DNA of 64,000 nt, taken from assembly GCA_949752795.1 (NCBI GenBank), contig OX457071.1, positions 27,326,800 through 27,390,799 of the forward strand. Reading direction: 5' to 3'. Made by a program: the position numbers and the translations under genes. Positions 14,701 through 27,972 of this stretch are shown piece after piece (positions within the stretch are counted from its first letter, which is position 1; every line of letters begins with the position of its first letter). The notes under the pieces were generated by a model. That model saw only the letters and a list, made by a program, of their open reading frames with translations, did no database searches and was not told the DNA's origin. The stretch is from Hyperoodon ampullatus. Its lineage: Eukaryota > Chordata > Mammalia > Artiodactyla > Ziphiidae.

Positions 14701-14929
14701 GTAGGGTTTGGGATGAGGGAAGAGGAATTTAATAAAAGCGAATGTGGTGTATGTATTTGGATCCTCTTGAATGTCCTTTAAGAGTCACTAGTAAATGATG
14801 GAATTCTTCTTAATTACATTTCAATAGTTGAACTACACTTCTTGAATAAATGTAGCACTGTTACAGGACTGAACCCTGAGTATCTCTGGATTTACAAGGT
14901 TTACAATATTATTTACTTGAAAGATGCGT
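11741..14929. other. Intergenic, no gene recognised
   Basis: Unique AT-rich DNA. A short (CAC)n tract is at about 13255-13272. A 143-codon minus-strand frame at 14122-14553 is hydrophobic and F/S/I-rich with no domain. A G run is at about 14691-14698. Nothing else can be assigned. Confidence 0.6.
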
Positions 14930-15560
14930 AGTAAAGGATTACCAGTGCCCAAAGAGAAGTTTGTCCTTTGCCTTCAACTCCTGGGAGATCTCTGGAATGT
15001 CCTGCCTGCTAAGTGGGTCTTTGTTTACCTGGGGGCCTTGGGCCACTCCAGATATTCTATTCGAACTCTGTGATTTATGGTGAAGGCTTTGGGCCACACA
15101 GTATCATCTCTAACGGGGGAGAGGTGGGGCTGGGGGCTATAGACTAAGGTCAACTCTGTGAGCAGTCAACCAAGTCTTACCTGACTGAACCCCCATAAAA
15201 ACTCTCGACACCAAGGATGAGATGAGCTTCTCTGGTTGTCACAGCTCAGTGTGTCTTGTCACACCTAATTGCTGGGAGAAACAGGCATGGTCCACACAAA
15301 TTCATTGGGAGAGGATAGTTGAAGACGGGTGCTTGGCATTTCCTGGACACTGTCCTATGTGCTTCCTCCCTTGGCTGGTACTATTCTGTATCCTTTCACA
15401 ATAATAAACCATAACCATGAGTAGGACAGCCCTGGGAGTCCTTCTAGTGAATTATCAAGCTGGACGGTTGTCTTAAAGACCTCTTGAACTTATGACTGGC
15501 ATCAGGAGTCTTGGGGACTCACAAACTTTGCAGAAGTGCATGGCGAGATAATATTTCTAC
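14930..15560 (+). repeat. Solo LTR-like block of an ancient endogenous retrovirus
   Basis: Contains, in order, 'gaacccccataaaaactct', 'gatgagcttctctggttgtc', 'ggtccacacaaattcattgg', an AATAAACCATAACCATGAGT polyadenylation region near 15402, and 'gagtccttctagtgaattat'. These phrases are familiar from mammalian ERVL-class LTRs. No internal viral genes are adjacent. Subfamily and ends are uncertain. Confidence 0.6.
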
Positions 15561-15693
15561 ACACAAATGCAAAGTGAAAGAATTTACGGAAAATCCTAAA
15601 AGTGAAAAAGGGAACTACACTTAGAAGGGAACAAGTCTAAAACTGTAGACCAATAAGCTATACTTCCAGAACAAATATTAAAATACATATTCA

Positions 15694-15912
15694 GGGCTTC
15701 CCTGGTGGTGCAGTGGTTGAGAGTCCACCTGCCAATGCAGGGGACACGGGTTCGTGCCCCGGTCCAGGAGGATCCCACATGCCGCGGAGCAGCTGGGCAC
15801 GTGAGCCATGGCCGCTGAGCCTGCGTGTCCTGAGCCTGTGCTCCGCAACGGGAGAGGCCGCAACAGTGAGAGGCCCACGTACCACAAAAAAAAAAAAAAA
15901 AAAGAAAGAAAA
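15694..15912 (+). mobile_element. CHR SINE, short form, with 13-bp target-site duplication
   Basis: Starts GGGCTTCCCTGGTGGTGCAG, has B box GGTTCGTGCCC and ends in an A-rich tail broken by G. AAATACATATTCA flanks it at 15681-15693 and 15913-15925. This is a well-preserved, relatively recent insertion. Confidence 0.95.
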
Positions 15913-15925
15913 AAATACATATTCA

Positions 15926-18924
15926 AAACAGCAAACTATAGAAAATAAAGCTTTTAAAGGAGTAAATCTTAATCTAGCTTTTATTTACAATAGTGATAAA
16001 TCTAGTAAATTGGGGGCATATAATGGGTATAATACATATCAACTTTAGTAAAATTGTTATTTGGTCTCAAGGTTTGAATCTTTAAAGCATCTCATGTTAA
16101 ATGGGATCCAAAAGGGCTGTTAAACTCATCTAATTCAATAGTGACCTGTGCACAGTACAAAAAAGTAACTCATGAAAGCGGAAAGCTATACAAATGCAAG
16201 CTAGGACAGAATTTGTTTTGCAAATGTATGGCATAAATTGTATGATTATGATTCTGCCATAAAAAATGTATGGCAGAATCATAAAAACCACAAGTTAAGT
16301 AGGAGTTAGCAGTGTGTCATTGTAATTCTAAAAGTTAATAAAATACTGAATTATCTAAATAAGAGAATGGCATATGAAGCTTAGTCTGTCACTGTGTTCT
16401 ATTCTGGTGAGATCATTTTTAGATTATTGCATTCATTTTTAAACCCCATGTTTAGTGAAAGAGACTTCAGCATTTTGGGTTCCAATCCTAGCTTTGCCAC
16501 TGACAGACTGGCTCTATAATGGAACTGTTCAGGAACTGAGGTCCCCTGTTCTCCTCAATTCCATATCCTGTTAATTGAGAGTATTGGGTCAGAAACACAC
16601 TTAAATGGCCACATAGATCTAAAATCCTTAGTTCATCAAGAAAAGACGTTATTAAAAGGGGTGTGTGTTGGGAGGTCTAAATCGCAATGTCTTTGTATAC
16701 AAAGACATATAGGAGACCCTGAGGTACCATCATCCACTGATAAGCTCTCACAGGGGACAAGTCAGGAGACTGAGTTCACAGGGCTCTACAGATGCCAAGA
16801 CTACAATCTGCTCCCACAATCCATTTCTCTATCTTTCTTTAGAACAGAAACCTCGACATGGGTTAGCAGGTGTCTGGCTAGGAGATACATGTCACAACCT
16901 CCCTGCAGTTGTGTGGCCAGTTGAATATGAGCGACAGGAGTGGAGGCAGATTCTTCATCACATCGTTTCTTTTACTCTTCCTTCAGGCAGGGGCACAGTT
17001 ATGACAGCCAACTTTGATCATGAGATGCTAGAGGATGGCAGTACAATACGCTTTAGATAATTTCGTGGACAGAGCCTCCTTCTGTTGTGCTATGAGAAAA
17101 AGAAAAAGAATCTGTCCTATTTGAGCCACTGTATTTTATAGATGCTTTGTTACAGCCACCTCATTGTGTCCTAACTTATTTAGAAACTGGTACTGGAAAT
17201 AGGATGTTATCAAATAAAAGCCTAAAACAAGTATAAGAAATGAGGAAATGTTGCAGGCAGGAAATCTGATGACCCTTGTTATGCCATGGCCAAACATTTG
17301 GCAAAGTTCTTGCTTATTTTAGCTCTGGAGCCCATGATTCTAGGAGGAGAGATTGAGAAGACTCAGGATGTTAGTACGTGTTTGCTGCTTCTTACTGCAG
17401 TGAACAAGATACGATGAGAGAGATGAAGCCAGGAGTCCATTAGCCAGCCTGCAAGCATAAATGCTTAGGCATTGCACTTCTGTCCTGACTGAGACCTGCA
17501 ATCTAAGTTGCCTGGGAGTCCAGTGATTGAGGGCTTAATCAAGCTAGAAAAGCCAACTGCAGCTTTATGATGAAGAGCAGGAGATAGTAATGTTTCTCAG
17601 AAGCTGTACCAGGCCTTCCATTGAAAGCTCTTCCTCAGACAATGGGAATCAACTCAACTGCAAAGATCATTTAGTTGAAGGAGAAAGGGACAGCCAAGCA
17701 CAGAGGCCAGTAAATAAAAGAGGGGAAGCGGCAGATGAAAGAACTATGACCACCCGAGGCCTTTGCTAATGTTAGTTTCATATGGAACTAACTAGAAGCT
17801 AATAGACTGAAGCATATTAAGTTTTTGAGCAAATTGTTCTGCTGAAAAACAAAACATAAACCAGGCTTACAGAAGTCTATGACAGTTTGCCATGCCCCTT
17901 CCCACCCTGAAGCAACCCTGGGTCTCCAAATCCATACCTCCAATGTCCACTTCAGATGTGAGCATGGTGGACAGTGAACAAGAGGGTGCCTCCCAGAGAA
18001 CAGACAGCATGAAACCAAGCACCTTAATACCAGAGGGGACTTTCCATAACTGATGCCCAGCCAATGTTGTTCACTGCCATGGACCACTCACTGGTCCCAT
18101 TCTTCCCTTTTCTGAATGAGAGTTTTACCTGTGATTACCTCGTTCCTACTCCACAATTGTGTATTGGCTGGTTGGGGGCTAGATCATGCCCTTTCTGTTT
18201 ACGGGTCCCTGCACTGGAGGGGGTTGTATCGGGACCTGACAGAGGACACTGAGAGTCAACCAGAATTCCTGGCCTCTGAGCTGGATGAGTGATCAAATGG
18301 GATTTTAGGATGTATCCCTTTGAGGGGTGTGCTCTGTGTATGGGAACAAAGGTGCACTTGGATAATTGAGCAGGAAGCCAGAAAGAGAGATTTGTAATGG
18401 ATACTAGTTTTATTCTGCCTTCTTCCTTTAGTAATAGAAACCCTTCAGATTTAATTGGCACTCATGGCTAGAGATTACAGTTCATCCTTCTGTGCAATCC
18501 ACCTAGCCAGGAGTCCCAATTTATTTCAAAAGGGATGCAAGTAGGAGTGTTTTGTGAAGGTTTTGTGCCACATCTTTAAAAAGGAAGGTGATTGTCTCCA
18601 CTCTCCCTTCCATGGAGCTGGAAGGCGGAAACAATGCTGGTGAGCCTGCTTTGATTCTGGAGTAAAAGCAGCCCCCTAGGGCATGGCAGAGTAACAGGAC
18701 AAAAGGAGTCAGCAACCCTGGATTAGAGCTGCTCCGCTCACCTTTTCCGGACCACAACCTAACCCAGGGCTGTCATGTGGAAGAGAAAGAAATTTCCATG
18801 TGTTTGGAACCCTTGTCTTTCTGGATTTCATTGTTTTGAAGCTTAGTCTGTATTCTAACCCCATATCTATCATTTGATGATGTTTACATGCCCAGCATTA
18901 GTGAGCTATAGTAGGGTTTTAATA
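15926..18924. other. Intergenic, probably decayed LTR/DNA-element sequence, no gene recognised
   Basis: Sequence near 17100-17180 ('gagccactgtattttataga' followed by 'tgctttgttacagccac') resembles the ends of common mammalian dispersed repeats. The 17.2-18.5 kb part is unusually even in base composition for this neighbourhood and may be retroviral interior, but no protein motif survives. Open frames here (99, 108 codons) have no recognisable domain. Confidence 0.4.
16246..16284. repeat. Perfect 16-bp inverted repeat with 7-nt loop
   Basis: TTATGATTCTGCCATA (16246-16261) is followed by a 7-nt AAAAATG loop and the exact reverse complement (16269-16284). The arms stop pairing at the next base outward. 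It lies in intergenic DNA and could be a hairpin or the core of an old miniature element; no tail or target duplication was seen. Confidence 0.85.
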
Positions 18925-21900
18925 ATAACTTAATTTATTAAAAAATAGTGTACTTTAGAATTGTTTTAGACTTACTGTAAAACTGTGAAGATAATACAGA
19001 GTTCCCATACATCTCACACAGAGTTTCACCTATTATTAACATCCTACATTAGCATGGTAGCTTTGTCACAATTCATGAATCAATTATAAACTAAAGCCTT
19101 AGATATGAGGGTGATCTGGCTGTGACATCTGTCACGCTATTGATCGCCAGGATTGATGTGGCTGATCTTGCTGGCTAGGAAGGTGACCTCCATCTCTCAT
19201 TGCTCCATATGTGTCCCTCCCAAAACTGCCCACTTGGTTGGCCTTCCCCAATAGAGGAGGACCGTTCTTGGGTCAAGGGTCTATTAATTGCTGTGCTTCC
19301 CTGCTAGAATCTGCACACAAGATCTCAAGGTCCATTTGTAGGAGAACGTAGGGTAGCCAAACTTCCAGGACTCCAGACACATCCTAATGAGTCTGCATGT
19401 GGCAGTCTGCCTTTCTTTAAAAAAAAAAAAAAAAAAAAAAAAAGAAAAGAAAGAAAGAAAAAGCAACACTAGAGCCTATATTTTATTCAGAATTCTTTAG
19501 CTTTGACTTAAGGTCCTTTTTTTGTTCCAGGATCTCATCCAGGAACCATATTACATTTAGTTGTCATGTCTCAGGCTCTTTTTTTGCTGTGATGGTGTCT
19601 CGGACTTTTAAATTTTTGATGCCTTTGTTAGTTTTGAGGAGTATTGTCTCCTCAATGAAGATGTGTGTTTTTCTCATGATTAGACTGGAGTTCTGGGTTT
19701 TGGGGAAGAAGGTTACAGAGATATTGTGCTATTTTGATCACATCCTATCAAGTACATGCTAGTAATACCATTAATTATTACTGACATTAATCTTGATTAC
19801 CTTTCTGAGGTAGTGTTTGTCAGGTCCCTCCTCCATAAAGTTACTCTTTTTTTCCCCATCCCATACTGTGGTCTGGAAGATATGCACTATGCAGCCCACA
19901 CACAGGAAGTGAAGAGTTATATTCTACCTCCTTGAGGATGGAGTAGCTTTATAAATTATTTGGAATTCTGCATGGGAGATTTGTGTCTCCTCCATTATTT
20001 ATTTATTCAAATGTTTATTGATGCCAGCACAGACTTGCAAATCTTTATTTTATACTTTGGGTTATAATTCAATGCTACATTATTTATTTAGTTGCTCAAA
20101 TACCAGCTTTGGCCATTGGGAGCACTTTCAATTGATGCCTATATCCCTTTGACATATCCACATCATTTGTGCATACATATGTGTGTGCATGTATATGTTT
20201 GAGCACTTCCTTATTTCCTGGCACTATAAGATGCTCCGGGTTCATCTTCTCTACATCCTGCCCCAGCCCTAGAACCAGCCATTTCTCCAAGGAGTCTTGG
20301 TCACTTTTATTGGTGAATGGTATTAAAAAATCAAGATCTGGATTCATTGCTTCTAGGCTCTGTCAGCTGACAGAGCAAGAAAATATATGTGTGTATACTA
20401 ACACATGTAAATGCACATACCTTTAGATATTTCTGTGTGTAACCATCCGTATCTATATTAAACTAAACATGAAATCATACTGATGTCTCTAACTCACTCA
20501 TTACCACAGGGACCATTCCTGTCTCTTCCCCTCCTTATCTGTAACCTCCCACTCCAATGGTGAGAAATGTGGCTCTCACCAACCACTGTCTATTTACTGA
20601 ATTATTCAATTCCAGTGTATACGTATGTATAGTGGTTTCAGAATTGTTAACCTGTACTCCATGAAAAACAACTCGGTCAACTAGAGTACAGTGATCTGTA
20701 CAGTTGCTGTGTCTTTAGTCTTACACACTCCACTCATTTCCAAAGTTACTGTTCACTCATTTTCAGAGCTACTAAGGTCAGCCCCTTTTCCCCTCACTCC
20801 CTTTACTGAGACTGTTTCATACATTTGCAATACCACTGGATCCTTTTGCAACACTCTGCATTCCATCCTGGGATCCCTTGCCCCTGAACACCTAAATGAG
20901 ATTTAAAATTTGCATATATTAAGGTTCATTCTTTGTACTGCTGAGTTCTGTGGGTTTTGACAAGTGCATAGTGTCATGTATTCACCATTGCAATATACAG
21001 TATAGTTCGAGTGCACTAAAAATTTCCCCATGCTTCACCTATTCAGCTCTCCATCTCCCCAGGTGCACTCCTCCTGAAGCCCCAGCAATCACTAATCTAC
21101 TTACTGTCTCCATGGTTTTGCCTTTTCCAGAATGTCACATAAGTGGAATCATATAGTATGGAGCCTTTTTCAGACTGGCTTTTTTCATTTAGCAATATGC
21201 ATTTAAGAAGTATCCATGTTTCTGCAGATTTGATAGTTCATTCATTTTCATTGCTGAGTATTACTCCATTGTATGGATGTACCACAGTTTTGTCAAGACA
21301 TTTGTTTACTGAAGGGCATCTTGGTTTCTTCCAGTTTTTGATGATTATAAATAGAACTGCTATAAACATTTACATGCAGCTTTTTGTATGGACATAAGTT
21401 TTCAAATTAGTTGGGTAGAAACCTAGGAGCACAATTGCTAAATTATGTGAAAGAATGTTTAGCATTGTAAGAAACTGCCAAACTGTCTTCCAAAGTGGCT
21501 GTACCATTTTGCATTCCCATCATCAATGAATGAGAGTTCCTGATGCTCTGCATCCTTGCCAGCAACTGGCATTCTCAGTTTTTAGTTTTTAGCCATTCTA
21601 ATAGGCATAAAGTAGTACCTTATCTGTGTTTTAATTTGCATTTCCTTAATGAAAAATGATGTTGAGTATCTTTCATATGTTTATTTGCCATCTTCTTTGG
21701 TTAGGTGTCTGTTTAGATCTTTTGCCCATTTTTTAAAATAAGTTTTTTGTTTCCTTATTGTTTAGTTTTAAGAGTTCTTTGGTATGGAGGACAAATTCTT
21801 TATCAGATATCTACATTGCAAATATTTTCTCCCAGTCTGTGGCTTATCTTTTCATTCTCTTAACAGTGCTTTTCACAGAGCACAAGTTTTTAATTTTAAT

Positions 21901-22230
21901 AAAGCTGACTGAAATTTCTTTTATAGATTGTGCTTTTGATGTTATATCCAAAAACTCTTCACCAAGTTTAAGGTCACATTGTTTTTCTCCTACATTTTCT
22001 TCTGGAAGGTTTATGGTTTTGCATTTTACATTTAAGTCTATGATCCATTTTGAGTTAATTTTTGTAAAAGATGTAAAGTCTGGGTCTAGGTACTTTTTTT
22101 TTTCTTTTTTGCATATGGGTGTCCAATTATTTCAGCACCATTTGTTGAAAAGACTATTCTTTCTTGATTGAATTGTCTTCGTGCTTTTGTCAAAAATCAG
22201 TAGACTGTATTTGTCTCAAAATAATTTTGA
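18925..22230 (-). mobile_element. Ancient L1 (L1M type), antisense, 3' part
   Basis: Left end: 'taaaactgtgaagataatac', typical of inverted old L1 3' UTR. Later: 'gctgagtattactccattgt', 'ccaaagtggctgtaccattt', 'tctttggttaggtgtctgtt' and 'ttttgagttaatttttgtaa', all standard inverted L1 ORF2/3' phrases in the correct order. Reading frames are broken throughout. A long A run at 19418-19443 interrupts it. Confidence 0.85.
19418..19461. repeat. A-rich simple repeat
   Basis: An uninterrupted A run followed by AAAG repeats, within the old L1. Probably the tail of a small insertion or slippage expansion. Confidence 0.8.
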
Positions 22231-23209
22231 TCTGTTCATGAAACCAATAGTAGTCAATAATATTTTAATGACACAAATTTAAAAGGCATAAATGAATTTT
22301 ATGAAATGCCACCATTCATTTGATAATCTATATATTTTTGATAATCCATTATGAAACAACCACGGCCTGTATCTTGCCTGCTTCTTCAACCTCATCTCTT
22401 TGTGTTCACTAATTCCAGCCTCCTGGCAATCTTTCTGTGATTTCTTTAAATCACATCAAAGCTGCAGTTGCCTTAGGACTAAACACTTTCTTGTGGGAGA
22501 CTTTCAATCCAGTTTGCCTTTATGGGCCTGAAGTGTCCTTGAAGTTCATGATCTTTCCTTTTCTCTTGGGAAAGGAGATAAAATTAACAAGTTGTGCCTG
22601 TCAAGAAAGTTATATCAATATCTAAATGTTCCTTTCCACCAGATACATTATTCATATTGCAACAAAGGACGAGAACATGTAACATTCATAAAATTCCCGT
22701 GGGAAGTCTCTTCTAGATCTGAAATTATGCTAATTGTTTACTGTTTCTATTTGGAAAACAGAAAGGAATCTGATCCTGAGTGCTGCCTCAAATGAGGTGA
22801 GGAAACGTCATGCCTGGCCCATTGTTTCCACTTCAGGTGAATGCTGGTTCAGAACCACCTTAGACAAAGTCACTCCTTTATCCAAGTGAGCAACTTCAGC
22901 CTGAGGACCAGGACAAAGTAGCCATTTGCTGTAACCCACCCGTTGGCAGAGAGCTGAAAGCTATCTAAGTAATATCTGAATATTGTTTTGCGTGAGGAAT
23001 AGAGGAAGCTTAAAAATGCTTTGACTATTCTCTGTCTCTTGGCATCTGTGAACTTCTATCTCATGTTTAAGAGAAGCACGGACACATTTAGCCCAGAAAG
23101 TGGTCTGATTTTGGCTGATCCTAAAACATCTCCTCCTGGAGTGCTTTTCCCCAGCCTGGTTCCTTCTCATCATTCAGCTCTTATTTGAAATATCATCTGA
23201 CAACATTAT

Positions 23210-23465
23210 TTTTAAATACTACCCTTTGACCTAGTCGCTGCATTTTATTTCCTTCCTGGTCTTATTTGCTTTCAGAAATTATTGTGTTTATTTATTTTTT
23301 GTCTTTCAAACTGTGCCTCCACCCTTCCTTTAGAATTTAAGTTCCATGAGGGCAGGAGCCTTGGTTATTTTTGTTATCACTCAGATCTGGAACACAGTTT
23401 CTAAACGAAGATTTTTAAATTATTGGATAACAGAACAAATGAATGAGTGAATGAATGAGTGACAA
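23210..23465 (+). repeat. L2 3' end
   Basis: 'taagttccatgagggcagga' followed by 'gccttggttatttttg', then 'ggaacacagtttct' and the terminal 'gaatgagtgaatgaatgagt'. This is the characteristic end of L2 in sense orientation, moderately diverged. Confidence 0.75.
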
Positions 23466-26400
23466 TAGATTATAAACAATGCATTTTTTCCTACAGAGTC
23501 TAGAATGATTGGGCATTTCAATGTATTAATGAGAAGAATGTTTCAAAGAGGCAATGAAGTTAAAAAATCTTTCCCAGATGGATTTATAAGGCAATGATAA
23601 TGATCAGTTTCCTCTCTTCTAGTGAAAAAATGGAAACCATTACCTAACTCAGGAGACATTTGAACATTTCAGGACTATCTCAGAAGCCATACTTCTCAAA
23701 TGGCAGGACAGAGATCCAGTAGACATGATCCAGAATTCACTTTGTGTTGTGACAAAGTTAACATGCAATTCTGCAGCACATTCAAAACATCCACCAACTC
23801 TTAGGCATCTAACAAAAGAGATAATCTAAGAATGGGGTAAGCAGCAGGAATAGATTCATAGATTCTTGCAGTGTTTGCGCTGGTGGGTACAACAGCAAGC
23901 CAATGTTCTCAATCTCACATTTTAAGTAGCAGGAAATTGACCCATGAGGGAAGTGGCCTATCCAAGTTAATACAGGTATTTATGGGCGCCTCTGGGAACT
24001 GTTGAGTGCTATGGTATAGGTGGAATGCTAAAAACAATTTATTTACATTGTACCAAATAACCAGTATATTCAGTAGTAACAACTACAACAACAAAAAATC
24101 AACATCATCATGGTAAGTTTGCCTCTATGTAGACCAAACGGTCACTTGTTTTGGTAGAGCTCTGAATCAAGATGAATAAGAAAATGTTCCAAACACTCAT
24201 GATCTTCTATCATAGTAAACAAGTCAGAGAGTGCCCCAGCAGTGAGAACTGGACCGTCTCATCACTCCTATCTAATTATAGGGGTGATTGCAATCAAACA
24301 ATTAAGGATGCATAGATTACTTCTTGAATAAATTTTTATTTCTTGGCCTTAGTAAAAGAACAAAGAAGGTTTTTAACAAATTCTATTTCCAAGATTACTA
24401 GATATATTTTTGTTTTGCTTTTTGGAAGGATACTCTCATAGTGGAGCCATTAATTATTTTTTAGAGACATCTCTTCATTTGTAATAGAATTCAGGGCCTG
24501 GTATTCTGAGATTTAGGCAGTTGTGTCCAGGAAAAGTATGCCAATCATAGCATAATTAGTTAGCTGCAAAAAAAAAAAAAAAAGGGATCTTACAAACTGT
24601 TTTAGGAATCTGTCATTCCTATGGTGCAAGTAATCCCAGACATGATGAAGCGGACTTGGTAAATCAGAAGCCCTTCTCTCTCCACTCTGTATTTATTCCA
24701 TTTTTACAACAGCTTTTGGTTTAATTTAATACATTATTGTAGAAGAAAGGGTCCATTAAACAGCTACAGAAAAGTGAGAATTACGTTCCTTTTAGATTTT
24801 TTTTTTAATTAAGCATTCAACAGTAGAATCCTTTAAAAATGATATTCAAATGATTTTTAATTACCACAAAGGCATTGAGATGTTAATACACTTTATATAA
24901 AAGAGAGGGATACTATTTCATTCGTCCTTTCCTGCCACAAATTCCAACTCTAAGAAAATTATTTCTTTTGATCCACTCTGATAGCATGTAATAAGAGAAC
25001 AATAAAACATATGGCTCAATTACCACCGCTTCTCATCAAGCATGAATTAATGAATATCAAATTATTATTAATTGTTTTTTCTGGCTCCCTCTCCATAGGA
25101 CAACGATTACACATTTCTGTATTTTAATAAGCATTAGTGTTTAACACTTTGTGGGCCAGTGTCTAAGAGGAACAGATGCTTGAAATCATTATACAGAAGA
25201 ATAACTCTTTACATTTATCAACATTTAGAAAATACATGATTATCTTTTAATCTCCCTAGTTTGTCAGTTTTTTACAACTGCCTTAAACTCCCTTAGAATT
25301 CCACCCTCTCTCAATGTTCCATATGCTTTCCTTTGAGAAGCAATTGCTATGTGCATATAAAGTAGTTTATAAGTGCAATGTCTCAATTTTAATAATAATA
25401 ATAGTTCCTCACAAGATTACTGAATTTTCAATTCCTTAAGAAAAAGCTCTTTAAAAATCAAAGTTATAGATTGAGCAGTTAAAAAATTAATTTAAGCAGC
25501 ATGGCACAGAATATAATACATTATGATCACTATAATTGACATATCAATGCCAGTGAGTTATATTTATAGACACTGTACAAGAAGATTCTGTATAACTGAC
25601 AGTTCATTTATTTTTATAAGCCATCTGTAAATATAAAGTGCTATGTAATAGGAATAGATATAGCATGCGAAAGAACATGTCTTTGTAGTCCATAACTTTC
25701 ATTATTTCTCACAGATCATTTATGAATCCAGATTTTGAAATGCATGCAAAGAAAACCTGACAAATTACGTAAACACTATGTCATATGATTTTACCCATTA
25801 CCCATAAATGCAGGTCTTTCTGTTTTTAAAACACATTCTATAAAACTTGTATCGGTGATAAACTGAAGGATGATACCAAGGTTAAATTGTTTAGATATCC
25901 TATCTAGTTCAATATGCCTAACAAACACAGATTCAGGTATGTTTCTAAAGAGCAAACAAAAACTTGCTTTAGAATCTGATAATGTTGGAGCAGAAAGCAA
26001 CCTTAGAAATCATTTTGTCCATTGCCCCTCATGTTACAGATAATAGCACAGAAATCTGAAAAGTTTAAGTGATTTTCTGAGGTCCATACAACTTTATACG
26101 TTAACATCTTTCTGCCAAACTTTATCTTTCTGCCAAAATTTCTATCAACATTACTTTTGTACATAAAGTAAACATATCTTGCTCCCATGACAGTTTTACC
26201 AAGACTTCAATAACATCTGTAAATCCAAATTCTTAGGGAAACAAAGGTGAGAAAATGGTAAATTTGTCTATAATGGAAACCGTGACACACAGCCTAATAT
26301 TGAGCAGAGACGGACCTGGTCAAGGCTGACAATGCTCAATGCCATCAGAAGCGTGCTTCCTTTGACACTGGGAACTAGAACCACTTGAATTTTTGATCTC

Positions 26401-27608
26401 TAAATCTAACCAGATACCAGATGGTTCCCTTTATGTATGTGACCTTAGTGGAGGCAAGTAGATTATTCATGCAAGAGCAGAGTTGTTAATTCTATACCAG
26501 AGTCAATCTTTGGTGTAAAAGCTTTCCTAGATTATATGTTCTTACAATAAAAATTTTAATTCCTTAGTGAATGCTTTCATCTTGATTTTCATGTGCCAGG
26601 ATTACTGAATCCACTTTGCTGAAAAATTTAAAGAAAATAAGTTAGATATACAAATTCAGTACAAAAATAAGCCTATAACTAAAGTTTAAAAAAAAATAAA
26701 TAATTACTCATCAAGGGGGTAGTGGTGGGTTAAGCATTTTACTTTCACCTCCTACTGCAGTCATCACTGTGGCATGGCTTTTCGTCATACCATGAATACA
26801 AAATACCAATGCCCTGTACTCATATTTATGACATGCCTGAGAGTCATGTCTTGACAACTTAAATATACTATGAAAATGCACACAGGGAAGAACACACAAA
26901 GACTTCTGAGTGTTTTGGTAACCACATCTCCTAAACCGTATCATGGACTCCCGGGACTGAAAGTTTTAGAGCTGCACCATGCACATCAAGGCCCCTTGAT
27001 GTAACAATGGATCCTGATAAGGCTGCTCGATTAAGAAAAAAAAAAAGAAATATGAGAACTGGCTGGGGAAAGCAGAAAATAGAAGGCAAAGTATGAATAT
27101 AATTAGCTTTGTTCTTGTCATTGATTCTGCAGCCTGATGGAACATGGCTTTCTGAATATTTTTCAGAGTATTTTCCAGATGTAGCCTCTCAGTACCTCAT
27201 TACTATCACACATTTGTCATTAAATTCCATATTTTGGATCCTGTGTAAAAATCGCAAATGCTCCTTTTTCATTTACCACCAGCAGGCAACTTGCCTTTCA
27301 CACAGTGCTGTTGACCAGCTCCCCAATATCATCATGGTTATTCTCTCTACTTACTATTGAAGCAAAAATTAAATGTTGATACTAGCTTTACAATGAAGTT
27401 TCATAGGATTTTATATTGCTAGCTTACTGTACACTGTACACATCTTTTAAATCAACTTTTACAGCTTTCATGCTAAGCTTATTGAAAATATGAGTTAAAA
27501 ATGCAGACCCTTAATGTTTCTTCTCACAACATTTATGCTAATCAGGTGTCCAAATTATAGTAAAGTTGGTCTTAAAGGTAAAAAAAAATATTCAAATGTT
27601 ATATGCAA

Positions 27609-27712
27609 TATAGAATTGTACACCATTAACTCTAAATTTTCCATTTAAAAATAACATTAATATAGAATTGTACACCATTAACTCTAAATTTTCTGTTTAA
27701 AAATAACATTAA
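27609..27712. repeat. 52-bp tandem duplication
   Basis: Two adjacent 52-bp units (27609-27660, 27661-27712), each starting TATAGAATTGTACACCATTA, differ at only two adjacent positions. They lie just beyond the SCEL polyadenylation signal, in 3' flanking DNA or in a longer 3' UTR. The high identity indicates a recent duplication. Confidence 0.93.
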
Positions 27713-27742
27713 AAGGCATTTAGTATAATAACCAAATTACGT

Positions 27743-27972
27743 TTAAAAAAAGTTTATTCCAGTGCAAATGTAAAGGTCATTCACAGAAATGCACTTCAAT
27801 TCCACCAAACAGTAGAGCAAAGAAAATCTGTTTTTGTTTGGAAAAAATGGAAAATTTCCTAAAATAAATGACTTTTGCTTAGTTGTACCTATGTCTGATC
27901 TGATATCAGAAGAAAATATAAATGTTGACTGATTTTTACACCATAAGTGAAATGCCACCATGGTATCTGCAG
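27743..27972 (-). CDS. SCEL: SCEL terminal exon (tentative)
   Basis: A 104-bp intron separates the last LIM exon from an acceptor ATTCAG at 27978-27973; a second AG six bases further (ending 27967) keeps the same frame. Joining here gives A-A-D-T-M-V-A-F and stays open about 75 codons to a TAA at 27745-27743. By memory the human protein ends soon after the LIM domain (ending like KWIP). The bases 'ataccatgg' here resemble an Ile-Pro coding end in another frame, so a small indel may have shifted the tail. AATAAA (27758-27753, minus) lies before the predicted stop, so most of this frame probably corresponds to ancestral 3' UTR. Confidence 0.4.
27753..27758 (-). terminator. Probable SCEL polyadenylation signal (AATAAA)
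   Basis: TTTATT on the plus strand gives AATAAA on the gene strand, about 215 nt after the terminal acceptor. It is the first canonical signal in the terminal exon, so cleavage would be expected near 27725-27745. Confidence 0.5.

Larger units (their letters stand above)
22231..27742. other. Intergenic DNA downstream of SCEL, no gene recognised
   Basis: Mostly unique and AT-rich. An L2 3' end is at 23210-23465, an A run at 24566-24583 and another at 27036-27049. Short open frames have no family resemblance. A 52-bp tandem duplication abuts the SCEL 3' end (27609-27712). Confidence 0.65.

Noticed and set aside
21758..22171. 137-codon plus-strand frame
   Set aside because: It lies in the antisense strand of an old L1, in a stretch of well-known inverted L1 sequence.
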